43,426 nt of DNA from Acidobacteriota bacterium (GCA_029263395.1 JAJCXO010000185.1:1-43426), one strand, 5' to 3'. Positions 24,649-33,675 are shown, counted from the first letter of the stretch. Numbers and translations: made by a program. Notes: a model not told the origin generated them from the sequence alone.

Positions 24649-25455
24649 TTACTGGACCAACGAAAGCAGCAGATTCTCGTCTTCGATCCGTACGCTTTCG
24701 AGGTTGAGGTCGGGTAGGCGGACCGCCATCTCTTGTTTCGCCAGCTTGTCTTCCAGGCCGAATCGTTCGGCCAGCTGCTGGGGATCGAAGCTCAGCTGAC
24801 CCACTTTGACGGTCATGTCGTCAAATGCCAGCTTGCCGTTACGGGCAGCGGGACGACCCTCGATCCCGAGATAAAAATCGCGCCCTTTGATAAACGGGGC
24901 CAAGCGAGTCAAACGTTGGATAGCGGCCCGTTCACGATCACTCTCGGTAGCCTCCAGCAGCTTCTCGATGTTGGTCACGCCACCTACGGCCATCCGATCT
25001 GCCAGCAGATTGACCTGGATTACCTTGGTGGCTCGGCGTGCGCGCCGACCATCGGGCCGTGACTCGAGACCGCGCAGCAGGAGAGCGTTGAGTTGTGGCT
25101 CGTCGAGTTGCAACTCTGCAGGTACTTTCGGCGGGTTGCCATGGTTAAACGAATCTGTCCTCTGAGGAGCTGTCGTTTGACCTGAGTTGCCTGCAGGCTC
25201 AGTCGGCTGAGCCTGTCGGATGGACTCCGTTGGTGGGTCGGGTACTACGGACCTCGTCTCGGTTCTGGCAACGGTTGTTGGCTCGGCGAGTTGAGCAAGG
25301 GTCTCCGTGAGCCCTGAGTCATCGGCGATTTCGCTCAGCGTCAAATCCGGATCGAACCAATCCGGCACACTGGTTGCCCGGTTTCCCATGTAGAACAGGA
25401 CGCCGCCGCCGATCATCAACAGCAACAGGCTTAGAAAAAATAGTCGTTTCAACAC
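24649..25455 (-). CDS. membrane-anchored hypothetical protein
   Basis: A 268-residue protein I cannot name. An N-terminal membrane anchor (LFFLSLLLLMIGGGVLFYMG, about 5-24) is followed by a long Pro/Thr/Glu-rich linker (about 55-110) and a C-terminal domain of about 150 residues with paired beta-like stretches (AVGGVTNIEKL, GRDFYLGIEG, KLAFDDMTVKVGQLSFDPQQLAERFG). The layout, anchor plus a domain that lists amphipathic strands, recalls YpmS-like (DUF2140) proteins but the match is loose. It converges with egtD, leaving 48 bases between stops. Confidence 0.75.
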   Translation of the reverse strand: MLKRLFFLSLLLLMIGGGVLFYMGNRATSVPDWFDPDLTLSEIADDSGLTETLAQLAEPTTVARTETRSVVPDPPTESIRQAQPTEPAGNSGQTTAPQRTDSFNHGNPPKVPAELQLDEPQLNALLLRGLESRPDGRRARRATKVIQVNLLADRMAVGGVTNIEKLLEATESDRERAAIQRLTRLAPFIKGRDFYLGIEGRPAARNGKLAFDDMTVKVGQLSFDPQQLAERFGLEDKLAKQEMAVRLPDLNLESVRIEDENLLLSLVQ

Positions 25456-25628
25456 GCTTTGGCCTCCGAGTTATGGCTCAACCGTCTAAGACTGTTACGG
25501 AATCGGTAGTGCATGCGTCCCCACCGGCGTTGCCTGCCTCGAGCACCTTACCGCTTTTGCCTGTCCGAGGCGAAGCTCCCCACGAAGTCGTGTAGCATCG
25601 TCGCAACTACAATCCCGAAAGATCCAAT

Positions 25629-26501
25629 ATGCCGGACATACTCGAAGACCTGATTCAACTACTGACCCTCGAGCGCCTCGATACCAACCTCTATCGTGGA
25701 CAGAGTCACGATATCGGCACCAATCGGGTGTTCGGTGGCCAAGTCCTAGGGCAAGCCTTGGCGGCGGCCAACAACACGGTCGAAGACCGGGTTGTCCACT
25801 CGCTCCACGCTTACTTCCTGCGCAAGGGAGACCACACCGCACCGATTATCTACGAGGTTGATCGCCAACGCGATGGTCGCAGTTATACCAGCCGACGGGT
25901 GGTGGCTATTCAGCATGGCCATCCGATTCTCAATCTGGCGGCTTCCTTTCAGGTGCCAGAAGAAGGGCTCGAGCATCAATCCAGTATGCCGCAAGTACCA
26001 CGGCCGGAGACGCTGAAGGACGTGACCGATTACCGTCGTCAGCTGCTCGACAGAGTGCCGGAAGCGGCGTTGCCAAGATATCTGCTGCACGAACGTCCGT
26101 TCGAGTTTCGTCCGGTCCAGCTGCCTCAGTTTATCGATCCCGAACCCCGAGAGCCGCGTGTCAACATCTGGTTCAAGACCGTCGGCCCGATGCCAGATGA
26201 CGACGACCTCCACCGCAATATGTTGGCCTACCTCTCGGACTACTATCTGATCGGTACCGCAACTCGACCGCATGGTGTGTCGGTTTTTTCCAAGGAGCTG
26301 CAGCTTGCCAGCCTCGATCATGCGTTGTGGTTTCAGCGCCCTTTCCGGATCGATGAATGGTTGCTGTACTCGATCGAAAGTCCAAGCGCTTCCGGCGGCC
26401 GCGGCTTGTCTCGCGGCCAGATCTTCCGGGAGGACGGCGCCCTGGTGGCGGTGGTCGCCCAGGAGGGTGTCATGCGCTTGTGGCCGGAGGCCAAAACATA
26501 A
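25629..26501 (+). CDS. tesB: acyl-CoA thioesterase II
   Basis: A 290-residue double-hotdog thioesterase. The catalytic residues fall at the same numbers as in E. coli TesB: Asp204 in LSDYYLIG, Ser228 in place of Thr228 in ASLDHALWFQRPFR, and Gln278 in AQEGVMRL. Other landmarks include RVFGGQVLGQAL and SLHAYFLRKGD. It hydrolyses acyl-CoA to fatty acid and CoA in the cytoplasm. Complete and intact; the Thr-to-Ser change is conservative. It lies 57 bases before the second sigma factor gene on the same strand, though a functional link is not obvious. Confidence 0.96.
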   Translation: MPDILEDLIQLLTLERLDTNLYRGQSHDIGTNRVFGGQVLGQALAAANNTVEDRVVHSLHAYFLRKGDHTAPIIYEVDRQRDGRSYTSRRVVAIQHGHPILNLAASFQVPEEGLEHQSSMPQVPRPETLKDVTDYRRQLLDRVPEAALPRYLLHERPFEFRPVQLPQFIDPEPREPRVNIWFKTVGPMPDDDDLHRNMLAYLSDYYLIGTATRPHGVSVFSKELQLASLDHALWFQRPFRIDEWLLYSIESPSASGGRGLSRGQIFREDGALVAVVAQEGVMRLWPEAKT

Positions 26502-26558
26502 GCACGATGACAGACGCTCGGTGGTTGGCGAGCCAAGCCGAGCGAGAAGGAAGGGACA

Positions 26559-27128
26559 TTGGCATCCGATACCAAGAGTGACGTCACCCAACTTCTGAAA
26601 AGCTGGAGCCACGGACGCTCAGATGCTCTCGAAGATCTGTTACCGCTGGTGTACGAAGAGTTGCGGGGTCTAGCCGCTAGCTATCTGCGACGCGAGCGTT
26701 CGGATCACACGTTGCAGGCGACAGCGCTGGTCCACGAGGCTTATGTCAGGCTGACCAGTGGCGAACCGCTTGAACTCACCGATCGGTCACACTTTTTTGT
26801 TGTGGCAGCGAAGGCGATGCGCCGTATCCTGGTCGATCATGCCCGTCGTCAGCAGGCTGACAAGCGGGTCGGTGCGCATCAGAAGATCGCCATCGACGAT
26901 GCTCCCGAGCTGATCGCCGAACTCGACGCGGATATTCTGGCGGTGCACGAGGCCCTCGAGCTGCTGAATCAAATTCACCCTCGTCAGGCACAGTTGGTCG
27001 AGCTGCGGTATTTTGGTGGCTTGAGCCTCGAAGAGGTGGTAGAAGTGCTCGACGTGTCTGAGTCGACGTTGGCCCGTGATTGGCGGGTGGCCCGTCTCTG
27101 GCTGCATCGTCGTTTGACCTCGAGTTGA
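26559..27128 (+). CDS. ECF-type RNA polymerase sigma factor (TIGR02999-like), TTG start
   Basis: A 189-residue ECF sigma factor of the same subfamily as the one at 544-1164: DHTLQATALVHEAYVRLT, FFVVAAKAMRRILVDHARR and the region 4 helix-turn-helix SLEEVVEVLDVSESTLARDWR. The start is a TTG, with GGAAGG just upstream. No anti-sigma gene is adjacent. The next gene, 19 bases on, encodes a receptor-like TPR protein that has the N-terminal segment of kinase partners but no kinase domain. That makes the mode of control of this sigma factor unclear. Confidence 0.93.
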   Translation: MASDTKSDVTQLLKSWSHGRSDALEDLLPLVYEELRGLAASYLRRERSDHTLQATALVHEAYVRLTSGEPLELTDRSHFFVVAAKAMRRILVDHARRQQADKRVGAHQKIAIDDAPELIAELDADILAVHEALELLNQIHPRQAQLVELRYFGGLSLEEVVEVLDVSESTLARDWRVARLWLHRRLTSS

Positions 27129-27147
27129 GCGCACGGGTTGAAGCTTG

Positions 27148-28689
27148 ATGGATATCGAACGAGAAAAGCGGCTGCATCAATTGCTCGAGGGTGCCTTGGA
27201 TCTCGAGCCTGCCCAACGTCGGGCGTTTCTCACTACGTCCTGTGGCGATGATCGTGAGCTTTTCAACGATGTCTGGTCGCTGGTGGAACAAGATGATGAC
27301 GGGCTCGGCTCGTTCATCGAACAACCGGCCTATCCAGCGGCGGCGGATGCATTGCGGTCGGGGTTGACCCCCCAAACTGGCCAGCGCTACGTCACCGATA
27401 GGCCAGCTACGGAGGCATCCCAGGGTGCCAAGCAGCAGGGTGCCAAGCAGCAGGGTGCCAAGCAGCAGAGTGCCAAGCAGCAGAGTGCCAAGCAGCAGAG
27501 TGCCAAGCCCGACGATGACGCACCTCGACGGTGGTGGACCTCGAGGCGCAGTGTTTGGGGAATAGCGGCTGGGACTGGGCTGGTTATGGTCGGACTCGGT
27601 CTGGAGGTTTACCGTTCGCATGTGCAAGAACTCAGCACGCGCCAAGCCTTGCGGGTAGCGGAGACGCGGGTTGACACGGCAGAGGGCGAGCTCGGGAGGG
27701 TCGCCACCGCCCGGGATGAAGCGCGGCGGGTGTCGCGATTCTTAATCGGCCTATTCGGCCAGTCGCAAGTCGGATTCGGTGGCAACACGGCGGCGTCTCT
27801 GGATCCTCCCACCCTCACCGTGTCGCAGATGCTCGAGCATGGCACGGCAACGGTGCGACGCGAGTTTGCAGGTCGACCTTTGGACCGTGCCCTCTTGTTG
27901 GCAGCTTTAGCTGGCGCCTATCGTGAGCAGGGTGCCTATCAAGACGCTCTGCCTTTGATTCAGGAATCGATCGAACTAAGGCGAAGCCATCAACCGCCGG
28001 ACCATCCCGATATCGCGACCACGTTGGCGGAGCTCGGGATTCTGTTCCAAGACTATGGCGATCTCGATGCGGCGGCGATTGCACATCAGGAGTCTCTCGA
28101 GATTCGTCGCAAATCCCTCGGACCGTCACATTCTGAGGTGGCCGATAGCCTCACAAATCTGGCGTCCACCTATCAAGAGCAGGGGCGTTTGGCCGAAGCT
28201 GAGCCGCTATTGCGGCTCGGCGTCGAGATCCTGGAGCGGACATCAGGACCCGATCATCCGACCACGGCGCGTGCGTTGTTGGTGTTGGCCAGGGTCACCC
28301 GTCATCAGGAGCGGTTGCCTGAGGCGGAATTCCTCTATCGTCGCGTGTTGAGCCTCCGTGAGCGACGCTTCGAGCCTGGCGATCTGGCGCTCGCCGAAGT
28401 TGTCCACGAGCTTGCTGAGCTGCGGCAGCTGCAAGGGCAAGCTGCGGACGCTGAGCAGCTTTTCCGTCGGGCTTTGGCCGCCCGTCGAGAGGCTCTGGGG
28501 CAGGAGCATCCGGCAACCGTTGCCAGTCTAGCCGGCCTCGGCGAGCTTTATCTCGAACAGGGGAGGGAATTGGAGGCTGATCCGCTCCTGCGCCAGGCGC
28601 TTGCGATCCGCCAGCGGACTCTGGCTCCCGATCACCAGGATCTGCGCCGCAGTCTCGATGCTGTGGCTCGGCTGCGGGCGACCAGTTAG
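27148..28689 (+). CDS. kinase-less receptor-like TPR membrane protein
   Basis: A 513-residue protein built like an Acidobacteriota/Planctomycete Hanks-type kinase receptor but without the kinase. Residues 1-60 match the helical leader of such kinases (EKRLHQLLEGALDLEPAQRR, then LFNDVWSLVEQ) and of the gene at 1-530. Residues 92-120 are a Gln/Ala/Lys repeat. A membrane segment lies at about 136-156. The outer part has the usual juxtamembrane region (SRFLIGLFGQSQ, LTVSQMLEHG) and about six TPRs of the kinesin-light-chain-like type (ALPLIQESIELRR and related). The ATG at 27148 is preferred over the TTG at 27145. It is probably co-transcribed with the sigma factor. Role inferred: sensor or scaffold for that sigma factor. 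Confidence 0.88.
   Translation: MDIEREKRLHQLLEGALDLEPAQRRAFLTTSCGDDRELFNDVWSLVEQDDDGLGSFIEQPAYPAAADALRSGLTPQTGQRYVTDRPATEASQGAKQQGAKQQGAKQQSAKQQSAKQQSAKPDDDAPRRWWTSRRSVWGIAAGTGLVMVGLGLEVYRSHVQELSTRQALRVAETRVDTAEGELGRVATARDEARRVSRFLIGLFGQSQVGFGGNTAASLDPPTLTVSQMLEHGTATVRREFAGRPLDRALLLAALAGAYREQGAYQDALPLIQESIELRRSHQPPDHPDIATTLAELGILFQDYGDLDAAAIAHQESLEIRRKSLGPSHSEVADSLTNLASTYQEQGRLAEAEPLLRLGVEILERTSGPDHPTTARALLVLARVTRHQERLPEAEFLYRRVLSLRERRFEPGDLALAEVVHELAELRQLQGQAADAEQLFRRALAARREALGQEHPATVASLAGLGELYLEQGRELEADPLLRQALAIRQRTLAPDHQDLRRSLDAVARLRATS
27421..27508 (+). repeat. 15-bp in-frame tandem repeat (six units)
   Basis: Six 15-bp units, CAGGGTGCCAAGCAG three times and then CAGAGTGCCAAGCAG three times (the last unit incomplete), coding Gln-Gly-Ala-Lys-Gln or Gln-Ser-Ala-Lys-Gln. 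The period keeps frame, so copy number could vary between strains and change linker length. Confidence 0.95.
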
Positions 28690-28809
28690 CGAAGAAATTG
28701 TCGGCTGAAACGTACCGTCCCCAAGCAAGCTCGATCCTCAGTTTTTTCAAACTCACCGAGCCGGTAGGTCCAATCAACTCGGCCGGCCACACCATAGGAA
28801 GGAGACGGG

Positions 28810-29802
28810 ATGTCGATCACTCTCGGCTGTCTTTTCGGATTCCTCGCTTGGTTCGCGGTGCGCTATCTGGTCTTCGGTGTCTACACCGTCGACCAGAACG
28901 AGCGTGCCGTCAAAACCAGTTTTGGCCGCGCTCAGCGGCTGTCGGACGCCCCGGTTGTTTTACCCGAAACCGAGGCGATGTCGGCCGAGGAACAGGAGCG
29001 TTACAACTTTCCCCAACTACGCGTCATCCCTCCCGGTGGCCCCTACTTCAAGATGCCTTGGGAGAAGGTTTACAAAGTTTCGATCGCCACTGAGACGGTG
29101 AGCATGGCGTTTGATCCCGAGACACCTTCGGCCAATGCGGGCGGCACAATTTTGGAGGCAGTGACCAAGGACCAGCTCAACACTGGCCTCACCGGCCAGA
29201 TCCGGTATCGGGTTTCAGAACGCAACCTCTATGCCTACCTTTTCGCCGTGAAAAACCCGATCGCCCATGTGATGGGATTCTTCATTTCCATCTTGCGCGA
29301 GAAAATCGCCAAATTCGAAGCTCCTGAAGCTGCCGGAGGCGATACGGAAGTTGGTATCACTGACGATGGCACGGTGGTCACGGGCATTTCGATCAACGAT
29401 CTACGCAAGAACTTGCGGGACTTGAACGATCATATGCTGCAAGAGTGCCAGCGCTCGCAGGCCCGGTATGGAGTCGAGCTCGACGCCTCGTTGATCACCG
29501 GCATCGATCCGCCGGAACATGTCGAGTCGGCGCTGGCGGCGATCAATACCGCACAGAACCTGGTGTCCTCGGACATCAGCCTGGCGCGGGCCTCCGCTGA
29601 CCAGAAATTAGTGCAGTCGAAGCGAGCCGTCGAGATCAAGACGTTGAACGCCCAGGCCGAGGCCGAACCGTTGATGGCGGTGGCCGACCAGCTACGGGTG
29701 CTGCACGAAAGCGGTCAGGGAGCGCTCTCGAACTACCTGCGCAACGCCCGTCTGTCGCTTTTCAAGAAAGCCGAACGGTTATTCCTGGAGGTGGCACGAT
29801 GA
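28810..29802 (+). CDS. SPFH/Band 7 membrane protein (first of a pair)
   Basis: A 330-residue SPFH-domain protein. It has an N-terminal membrane segment (about 3-24), then VDQNERAVKTSFGRAQRL and VIPPGGPYFKMPWEKVYKV, the opening of an SPFH (stomatin/HflK-like) domain, and a helical C-terminal part rich in Ala/Glu (ASADQKLVQSKRAVEIKTLNA type). An insertion near 165-190 holds GITDDGTVVTGISI. RBS GGAAGGAGA upstream. Such proteins form large membrane-bound rings and often work in pairs. The second gene overlaps this one by ATGA, so translation is coupled. Not a close HflK match, so no symbol is given. Confidence 0.9.
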   Translation: MSITLGCLFGFLAWFAVRYLVFGVYTVDQNERAVKTSFGRAQRLSDAPVVLPETEAMSAEEQERYNFPQLRVIPPGGPYFKMPWEKVYKVSIATETVSMAFDPETPSANAGGTILEAVTKDQLNTGLTGQIRYRVSERNLYAYLFAVKNPIAHVMGFFISILREKIAKFEAPEAAGGDTEVGITDDGTVVTGISINDLRKNLRDLNDHMLQECQRSQARYGVELDASLITGIDPPEHVESALAAINTAQNLVSSDISLARASADQKLVQSKRAVEIKTLNAQAEAEPLMAVADQLRVLHESGQGALSNYLRNARLSLFKKAERLFLEVAR

Positions 29803-30713
29803 GTTTCTTGATCGCCGCTGTGGCCACCTTCTTCGGCATGTTTGTAGTGGCACCGATTTTTTTTGTCCTGGTCCGTCGCTTCGGGTTGTACGCGGTCGTC
29901 GAAGAACGGACCTGTATTGTGTTTGTTCTCTTCGGCAAAGTGATCGGTGTGATCGACGAACCGGGGCTCCATGTTCTGTTGTTCAAACTTGGACCTCGGG
30001 CGTTGCTCCTGCCGTGGTTCGGTCGCCAGCACAAGCTCGACCTGCGGATCGATCAGCAGTACCTGCGCAGCCAGGCGGTGAATTCGGAAGAAGGCGCGCC
30101 GATGGGTATTGGCATCTGGTACGAATACTTCATCTCCGACCCGGTGTCGTACCTATTCAAGAATGCTGATCCCGCTGGCTCGTTGCGCGCCAACGTTTCG
30201 AACGCGGCGGTTCGCTCGTTATCCAACATGGAGCTCGCCGAGATGCTCGAGAACCGGCATCCGATGAGTCGCACGGTACGTTCCGAAGTGTCACCAATGT
30301 CCCATGAGTGGGGCTACAAGCTGGGCTCGGTTTACGTCCGCAAGGTCCACTTCCGTGATCGCGAGATGATCAACCAGATCGAGGAGAAAGTGGTCAACCG
30401 TCTGCGTCAAGTCACCTCGGCGATCAGACAAGCGGGAGACAACCAGGTCAACATCATCACCAGTACCGCCGAACGCAAAGCGGCTGTCGAGTTTGCCCGT
30501 GCTTCGGCGATGCGTCCCAAGATCCTCGGTGCAACTCTCGAGGAGATCTCGCGCATCCCAGCGGTCTCGTCGGCGCTGTTCGAGATTCTCGAGATTGAGC
30601 GCATGATGGCCAGCGATGGCAAGATCACCTTCCTACCGGCGAGCGGCGGCAAGCTGCTTGGCGAGCTTTTGGCGGCGGAGTCGCCGTCGCGATCGGCGGA
30701 GGCTCCAGGGTAA
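29799..30713 (+). CDS. SPFH/Band 7 membrane protein (second of a pair)
   Basis: A 304-residue SPFH protein whose ATG overlaps the stop of the previous gene (ATGA at 29799-29802). The first 25 residues are a membrane segment (ATFFGMFVVAPIFFVLVRRF), then VVEERTCIVFVLFGKVIGVIDEPGLHVL as the SPFH start, and helical parts NRLRQVTSAIRQAGDNQ and AERKAAVEFARASAMR. Length and layout are HflC-like, and the pair probably forms a mixed oligomer. No FtsH protease gene lies next to it. Function inferred from family only. Confidence 0.9.
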   Translation: MSFLIAAVATFFGMFVVAPIFFVLVRRFGLYAVVEERTCIVFVLFGKVIGVIDEPGLHVLLFKLGPRALLLPWFGRQHKLDLRIDQQYLRSQAVNSEEGAPMGIGIWYEYFISDPVSYLFKNADPAGSLRANVSNAAVRSLSNMELAEMLENRHPMSRTVRSEVSPMSHEWGYKLGSVYVRKVHFRDREMINQIEEKVVNRLRQVTSAIRQAGDNQVNIITSTAERKAAVEFARASAMRPKILGATLEEISRIPAVSSALFEILEIERMMASDGKITFLPASGGKLLGELLAAESPSRSAEAPG

Positions 30714-30757
30714 TACGTAGAAATATCTTGCCGAAAAGCGCCAGGACGGTCCGCAAG

Positions 30758-30779
30758 CCTTTTGGCATTTTGCCAAAGA
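30758..30779. terminator. short hairpin between convergent genes
   Basis: TTTGGC (30761-30766) and GCCAAA (30772-30777) can pair around a 5-base loop, in the 99-base gap between two convergent genes. T and A bases flank both sides, so it could stop transcription from either side. Weak. Confidence 0.3.
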
Positions 30780-30812
30780 GCTCCGGGGCGGTCCGAGACG
30801 GTTTGCGGCGAG

Positions 30813-33242
30813 TTATTCGCCCGATCGTAGCGCCACCGACGGTGCGATCGTCGAGGCTCGCCGTGCCGGCAAGAGAATTGCCGGCATGGCGATTAGGATG
30901 GCACCGCTGGCAGCAGCGAGCAGAGTCCAGGGATCGGTGGCGTTGATGCCGTGCAGCAGGCTCGTGACCAGTCGGGCTGATGCCAGCGACAGGGCAAGTC
31001 CGCAGATGGCACCGGTCATAACTAATCCCAGGCCTTGACGGGAAATCAGCTGGAGGATGTCGCTGACCTGGGCACCGAGGGCCTGGCGAATGCCAATCTC
31101 TGACGTCCGCTGGCTCACCGAGGACGACAACACGGCCAGCAAGCCGAAGACCGAGACGGTCAGAGCGAGCGCGCCAAACAGGCTCATCGCCCAGGCATTG
31201 AACATAGGGCGCCCCAGCCAGCGGTCCTGCGGTGAGTCGAAGGTCCGGAAGCTATGGATCGGTTGGGTAGGATCGATCGCGGCAACAATTGCGGCGAGCT
31301 CGTCGCGATCAACCCCGCCGGGGTCTCGGAGTCGTAAGACCACGCCGAAGGTTTGCGATCCTAGAGAGGGTATAAAAACAGTCGGGCGAACATCGCGGAT
31401 CGGTCCGGATTGCCGGATATCACCGACCACACCAATAATCGTGGCCTGATCGATACCCGGTGCAGGCAGGCCAACGGTCTCGCCGATAGGGCTGCGATCG
31501 GGCCAGTTCTGTTCCGCCAAGTGGCGGTTGATCAGGATCGATGTCGGCTCCGGGCTCATATCCCGCCGGTCGAAGGGGCGACCGCTCAAGTGGGGGACGC
31601 CGAGGGTGTCGAGGTAGCCGGCGGTCACTTTGCGAAAACTCACCCGTGGCGGACTGGCGCCGTCTTCGCCACCGCCGGCAAGAATCAGCGGTGTGCCGGT
31701 GTTGATCAAGGTCATCGGTAGTCCGCTGCCGATTGCAGCGGACTCGACGCCAGGGAGAGCGGCGACAGCATCCAGCACTTGCTGTTGGAAGTTGCTGCGT
31801 TGCTCGGCTTCGGCATAATGCGTCGGCGGCAGTGATACTTCGAAGGTTGCGAGGTTCTCGGTCTCGAAACCGAGGTCGATGGCGAGCAAGTGCTGAAAAC
31901 TGCGCACCAGTAGGGCTGCATTGACTAGTAACACAACGGAGAGTGCAACCTGAGCGATGACCAGCCCGCCGCTCAGCCGTCGAGCTGTCGGCGCGCGGGA
32001 TGCAGATCGTAGGCCGCCGGAAGCGATACCGGACGAGCGCGAGGCCAGCCAGCCCGGCAGCCCGCCGAAGAGTACTGTGGTGATCACCGCTGCCACGGCG
32101 GCAAAGGTGAACAGACGTTGATCCACTGTAATCCACGCCAGACGAGGTAGGAAGGTGGGGCCGAGGGCGTGCAGAAACTTCAGACCCGCCCAGGCTAAGA
32201 CCATTCCAAGTGCAGCGGCGGAGAAGGCCAACAGCAAGCTCTCGGCGAGAAGCCAGCGTATCAACTGCCCGCGAGACGCACCGAGTGCTAGCCGTACGTC
32301 GAGCTCGCGGCGTCGTCGAGCGTTGCGGTTCAACATCAGGTTGGCCACATTGGCACAGGCCGCGAGCAGGACCAGGCCAACTGCACTCCACAAAATCCAT
32401 AACGCCGTTTGCACCCGTGAGACGCTTGCCTGGCCGACTGGCCGGAGAGCAACTCCGACCTCCAACTGTTCATCACCGGCGCGCCAGGCCGGCGGCGGCA
32501 ATGCGGCAACCAGGGCACTCATCGTGTTCTGGGCTTCGACATCGTCTCGCCCGGTGAGGCGAGCGAATGGGAAGAGATAGTTGAAATCCCGTGGTGCGGT
32601 TTCGCGAGGTGGTGAGGCGGGTACAAACAGTTCGCCAGCACCGTAGGGTGGCAAGAAGCCTGGTGGCAGGACTCCGATCACTGTGAAGCGGTCGCCGAGC
32701 TCGCGCCGAGGACCAAAGGGGGCACTCCAGTTCATCTCGATGTCTTCACCGAAGATGTCCTCTCGACCGCCGAAGCGAGATTGCCACAGATCATGACTGA
32801 GGATCACTTCGGCTGCCGGTTCCGCGGTGGGACTTGCGGGTGTGAAGTTGCGACCCAAGATCGGAGTGCTGCCGAGCATGCCGAAAAATCCGGGACTGAC
32901 CGCTGCTCCGTTAATGCGTTCGGCGCCGCCATCGGTGCTCAGATTGAAGATCAACGAGTCCAAATACTCGATATCGGCCCATCCTTGAGAACCGTTTTGC
33001 AGTGCCTCAATCTGGTTGGGACTCATCGGAGTGTTCTCCGAGAAGCGGGTCCGTTCCCTGATCCGAAAGACTTGCTCAGGATCGTCGTAGGGTAGTTGGC
33101 GCAACAGAACGGCATCGACCACACTGAAGACTGCAGTGTTGGCGCCGATTCCGAGGGCGAGGGTAACAACAACCGCGGCGGTATATCCCGGCGCCCGTCG
33201 CAACGTTCTCAGGATGTATCGGAGTTCGGAAAACATCGACAT
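30813..33242 (-). CDS. ADOP-type (MacB/FtsX) ABC permease, second copy
   Basis: An 809-residue paralogue of the permease at 17845-20337. The start at 33242 has GAGGA 8 bases upstream; the longer open frame to 33425 is not supported. The N-terminal phrase LRRAPGYTAAVVVTLALGIGANTAVFSVVDAVLLR is the ADOP hallmark. The first periplasmic MacB-like domain, an FtsX block with AACANVANLMLNRNARRRRELDVRLALGASR, a second periplasmic domain and a final FtsX block (SQRTSEIGIRQALGAQ) follow. There is no partner ATPase nearby. The two copies differ clearly in sequence, so they are not a recent duplication. It is convergent with the SPFH pair. Confidence 0.93.
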   Translation of the reverse strand: MSMFSELRYILRTLRRAPGYTAAVVVTLALGIGANTAVFSVVDAVLLRQLPYDDPEQVFRIRERTRFSENTPMSPNQIEALQNGSQGWADIEYLDSLIFNLSTDGGAERINGAAVSPGFFGMLGSTPILGRNFTPASPTAEPAAEVILSHDLWQSRFGGREDIFGEDIEMNWSAPFGPRRELGDRFTVIGVLPPGFLPPYGAGELFVPASPPRETAPRDFNYLFPFARLTGRDDVEAQNTMSALVAALPPPAWRAGDEQLEVGVALRPVGQASVSRVQTALWILWSAVGLVLLAACANVANLMLNRNARRRRELDVRLALGASRGQLIRWLLAESLLLAFSAAALGMVLAWAGLKFLHALGPTFLPRLAWITVDQRLFTFAAVAAVITTVLFGGLPGWLASRSSGIASGGLRSASRAPTARRLSGGLVIAQVALSVVLLVNAALLVRSFQHLLAIDLGFETENLATFEVSLPPTHYAEAEQRSNFQQQVLDAVAALPGVESAAIGSGLPMTLINTGTPLILAGGGEDGASPPRVSFRKVTAGYLDTLGVPHLSGRPFDRRDMSPEPTSILINRHLAEQNWPDRSPIGETVGLPAPGIDQATIIGVVGDIRQSGPIRDVRPTVFIPSLGSQTFGVVLRLRDPGGVDRDELAAIVAAIDPTQPIHSFRTFDSPQDRWLGRPMFNAWAMSLFGALALTVSVFGLLAVLSSSVSQRTSEIGIRQALGAQVSDILQLISRQGLGLVMTGAICGLALSLASARLVTSLLHGINATDPWTLLAAASGAILIAMPAILLPARRASTIAPSVALRSGE

Positions 33243-33456
33243 CGCGAAGTCCTCAATGAGATGGCTAGTTGAGGGTTTCGATCCACCAACCCGGCTTTGA
33301 GTTCCCGGTTGCCGATGGCTCCCAAAAAAGTTTCGAAATAAATGACCCGTTTTGAGCGCGGATACCGCCCTTATAAGTATGAGATGTTGTGGTTTGAGGG
33401 AGGGAATCTGAGTCGAATGGCTCAACTATCTTCAACCAAACTCAGGAGGCGAACCG

Positions 33457-33522
33457 ATGAAGGTCCAGACCATGGTCCAAGCTGGTGACGGCGATTCGGG
33501 CGGCCCAATGACGGGTGGCTGA
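33457..33522 (+). CDS. possible micro-ORF (21 codons) with strong RBS
   Basis: ATG at 33457 is preceded by AGGAGG at 33443-33448 region with about 7-8 bases spacing, the best-looking RBS in this intergenic region. The 21-residue product starts MKVQTMVQAG, continues DGDSGGPMTGG, and ends in Gly-Gly before TGA. GDSGGP is the serine loop motif of trypsin-like proteases, but there is no other protease sequence around, so the match is likely chance. A terminator-like hairpin lies about 150 bases downstream. It could be a small signalling or leader peptide. Translation is unproven. Confidence 0.4.
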   Translation: MKVQTMVQAGDGDSGGPMTGG

Positions 33523-33675
33523 TTCTTGAGGGCGCGCGGCAGCGCGACATCTACTGTCCTACCTTTTTCTAGCCAGGAACCCCGAAAACCGTGCCTCCAG
33601 CGCGGTTGTTCATAATCTGCTTTTTTAGGGACCCTCACGCGATCTAATCATCGATGCTGAGGTGCCCTCCTCAGA

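Noticed and set aside
27421-27508. Possible CRISPR-like array
   Set aside because: Pure 15-bp tandem repeat in frame within a gene; no spacers.
31420-32400. Long minus-strand frame overlapping the second ADOP permease
   Set aside because: Shadow frame of a GC-rich gene; Arg/Ser/Pro-rich product without domains, while the permease frame is clearly homologous.
33457-33522. Remnant of a trypsin-like protease because of GDSGGP
   Set aside because: No His or Asp motif or other protease sequence is found on either side in any frame; the match is short and probably chance.
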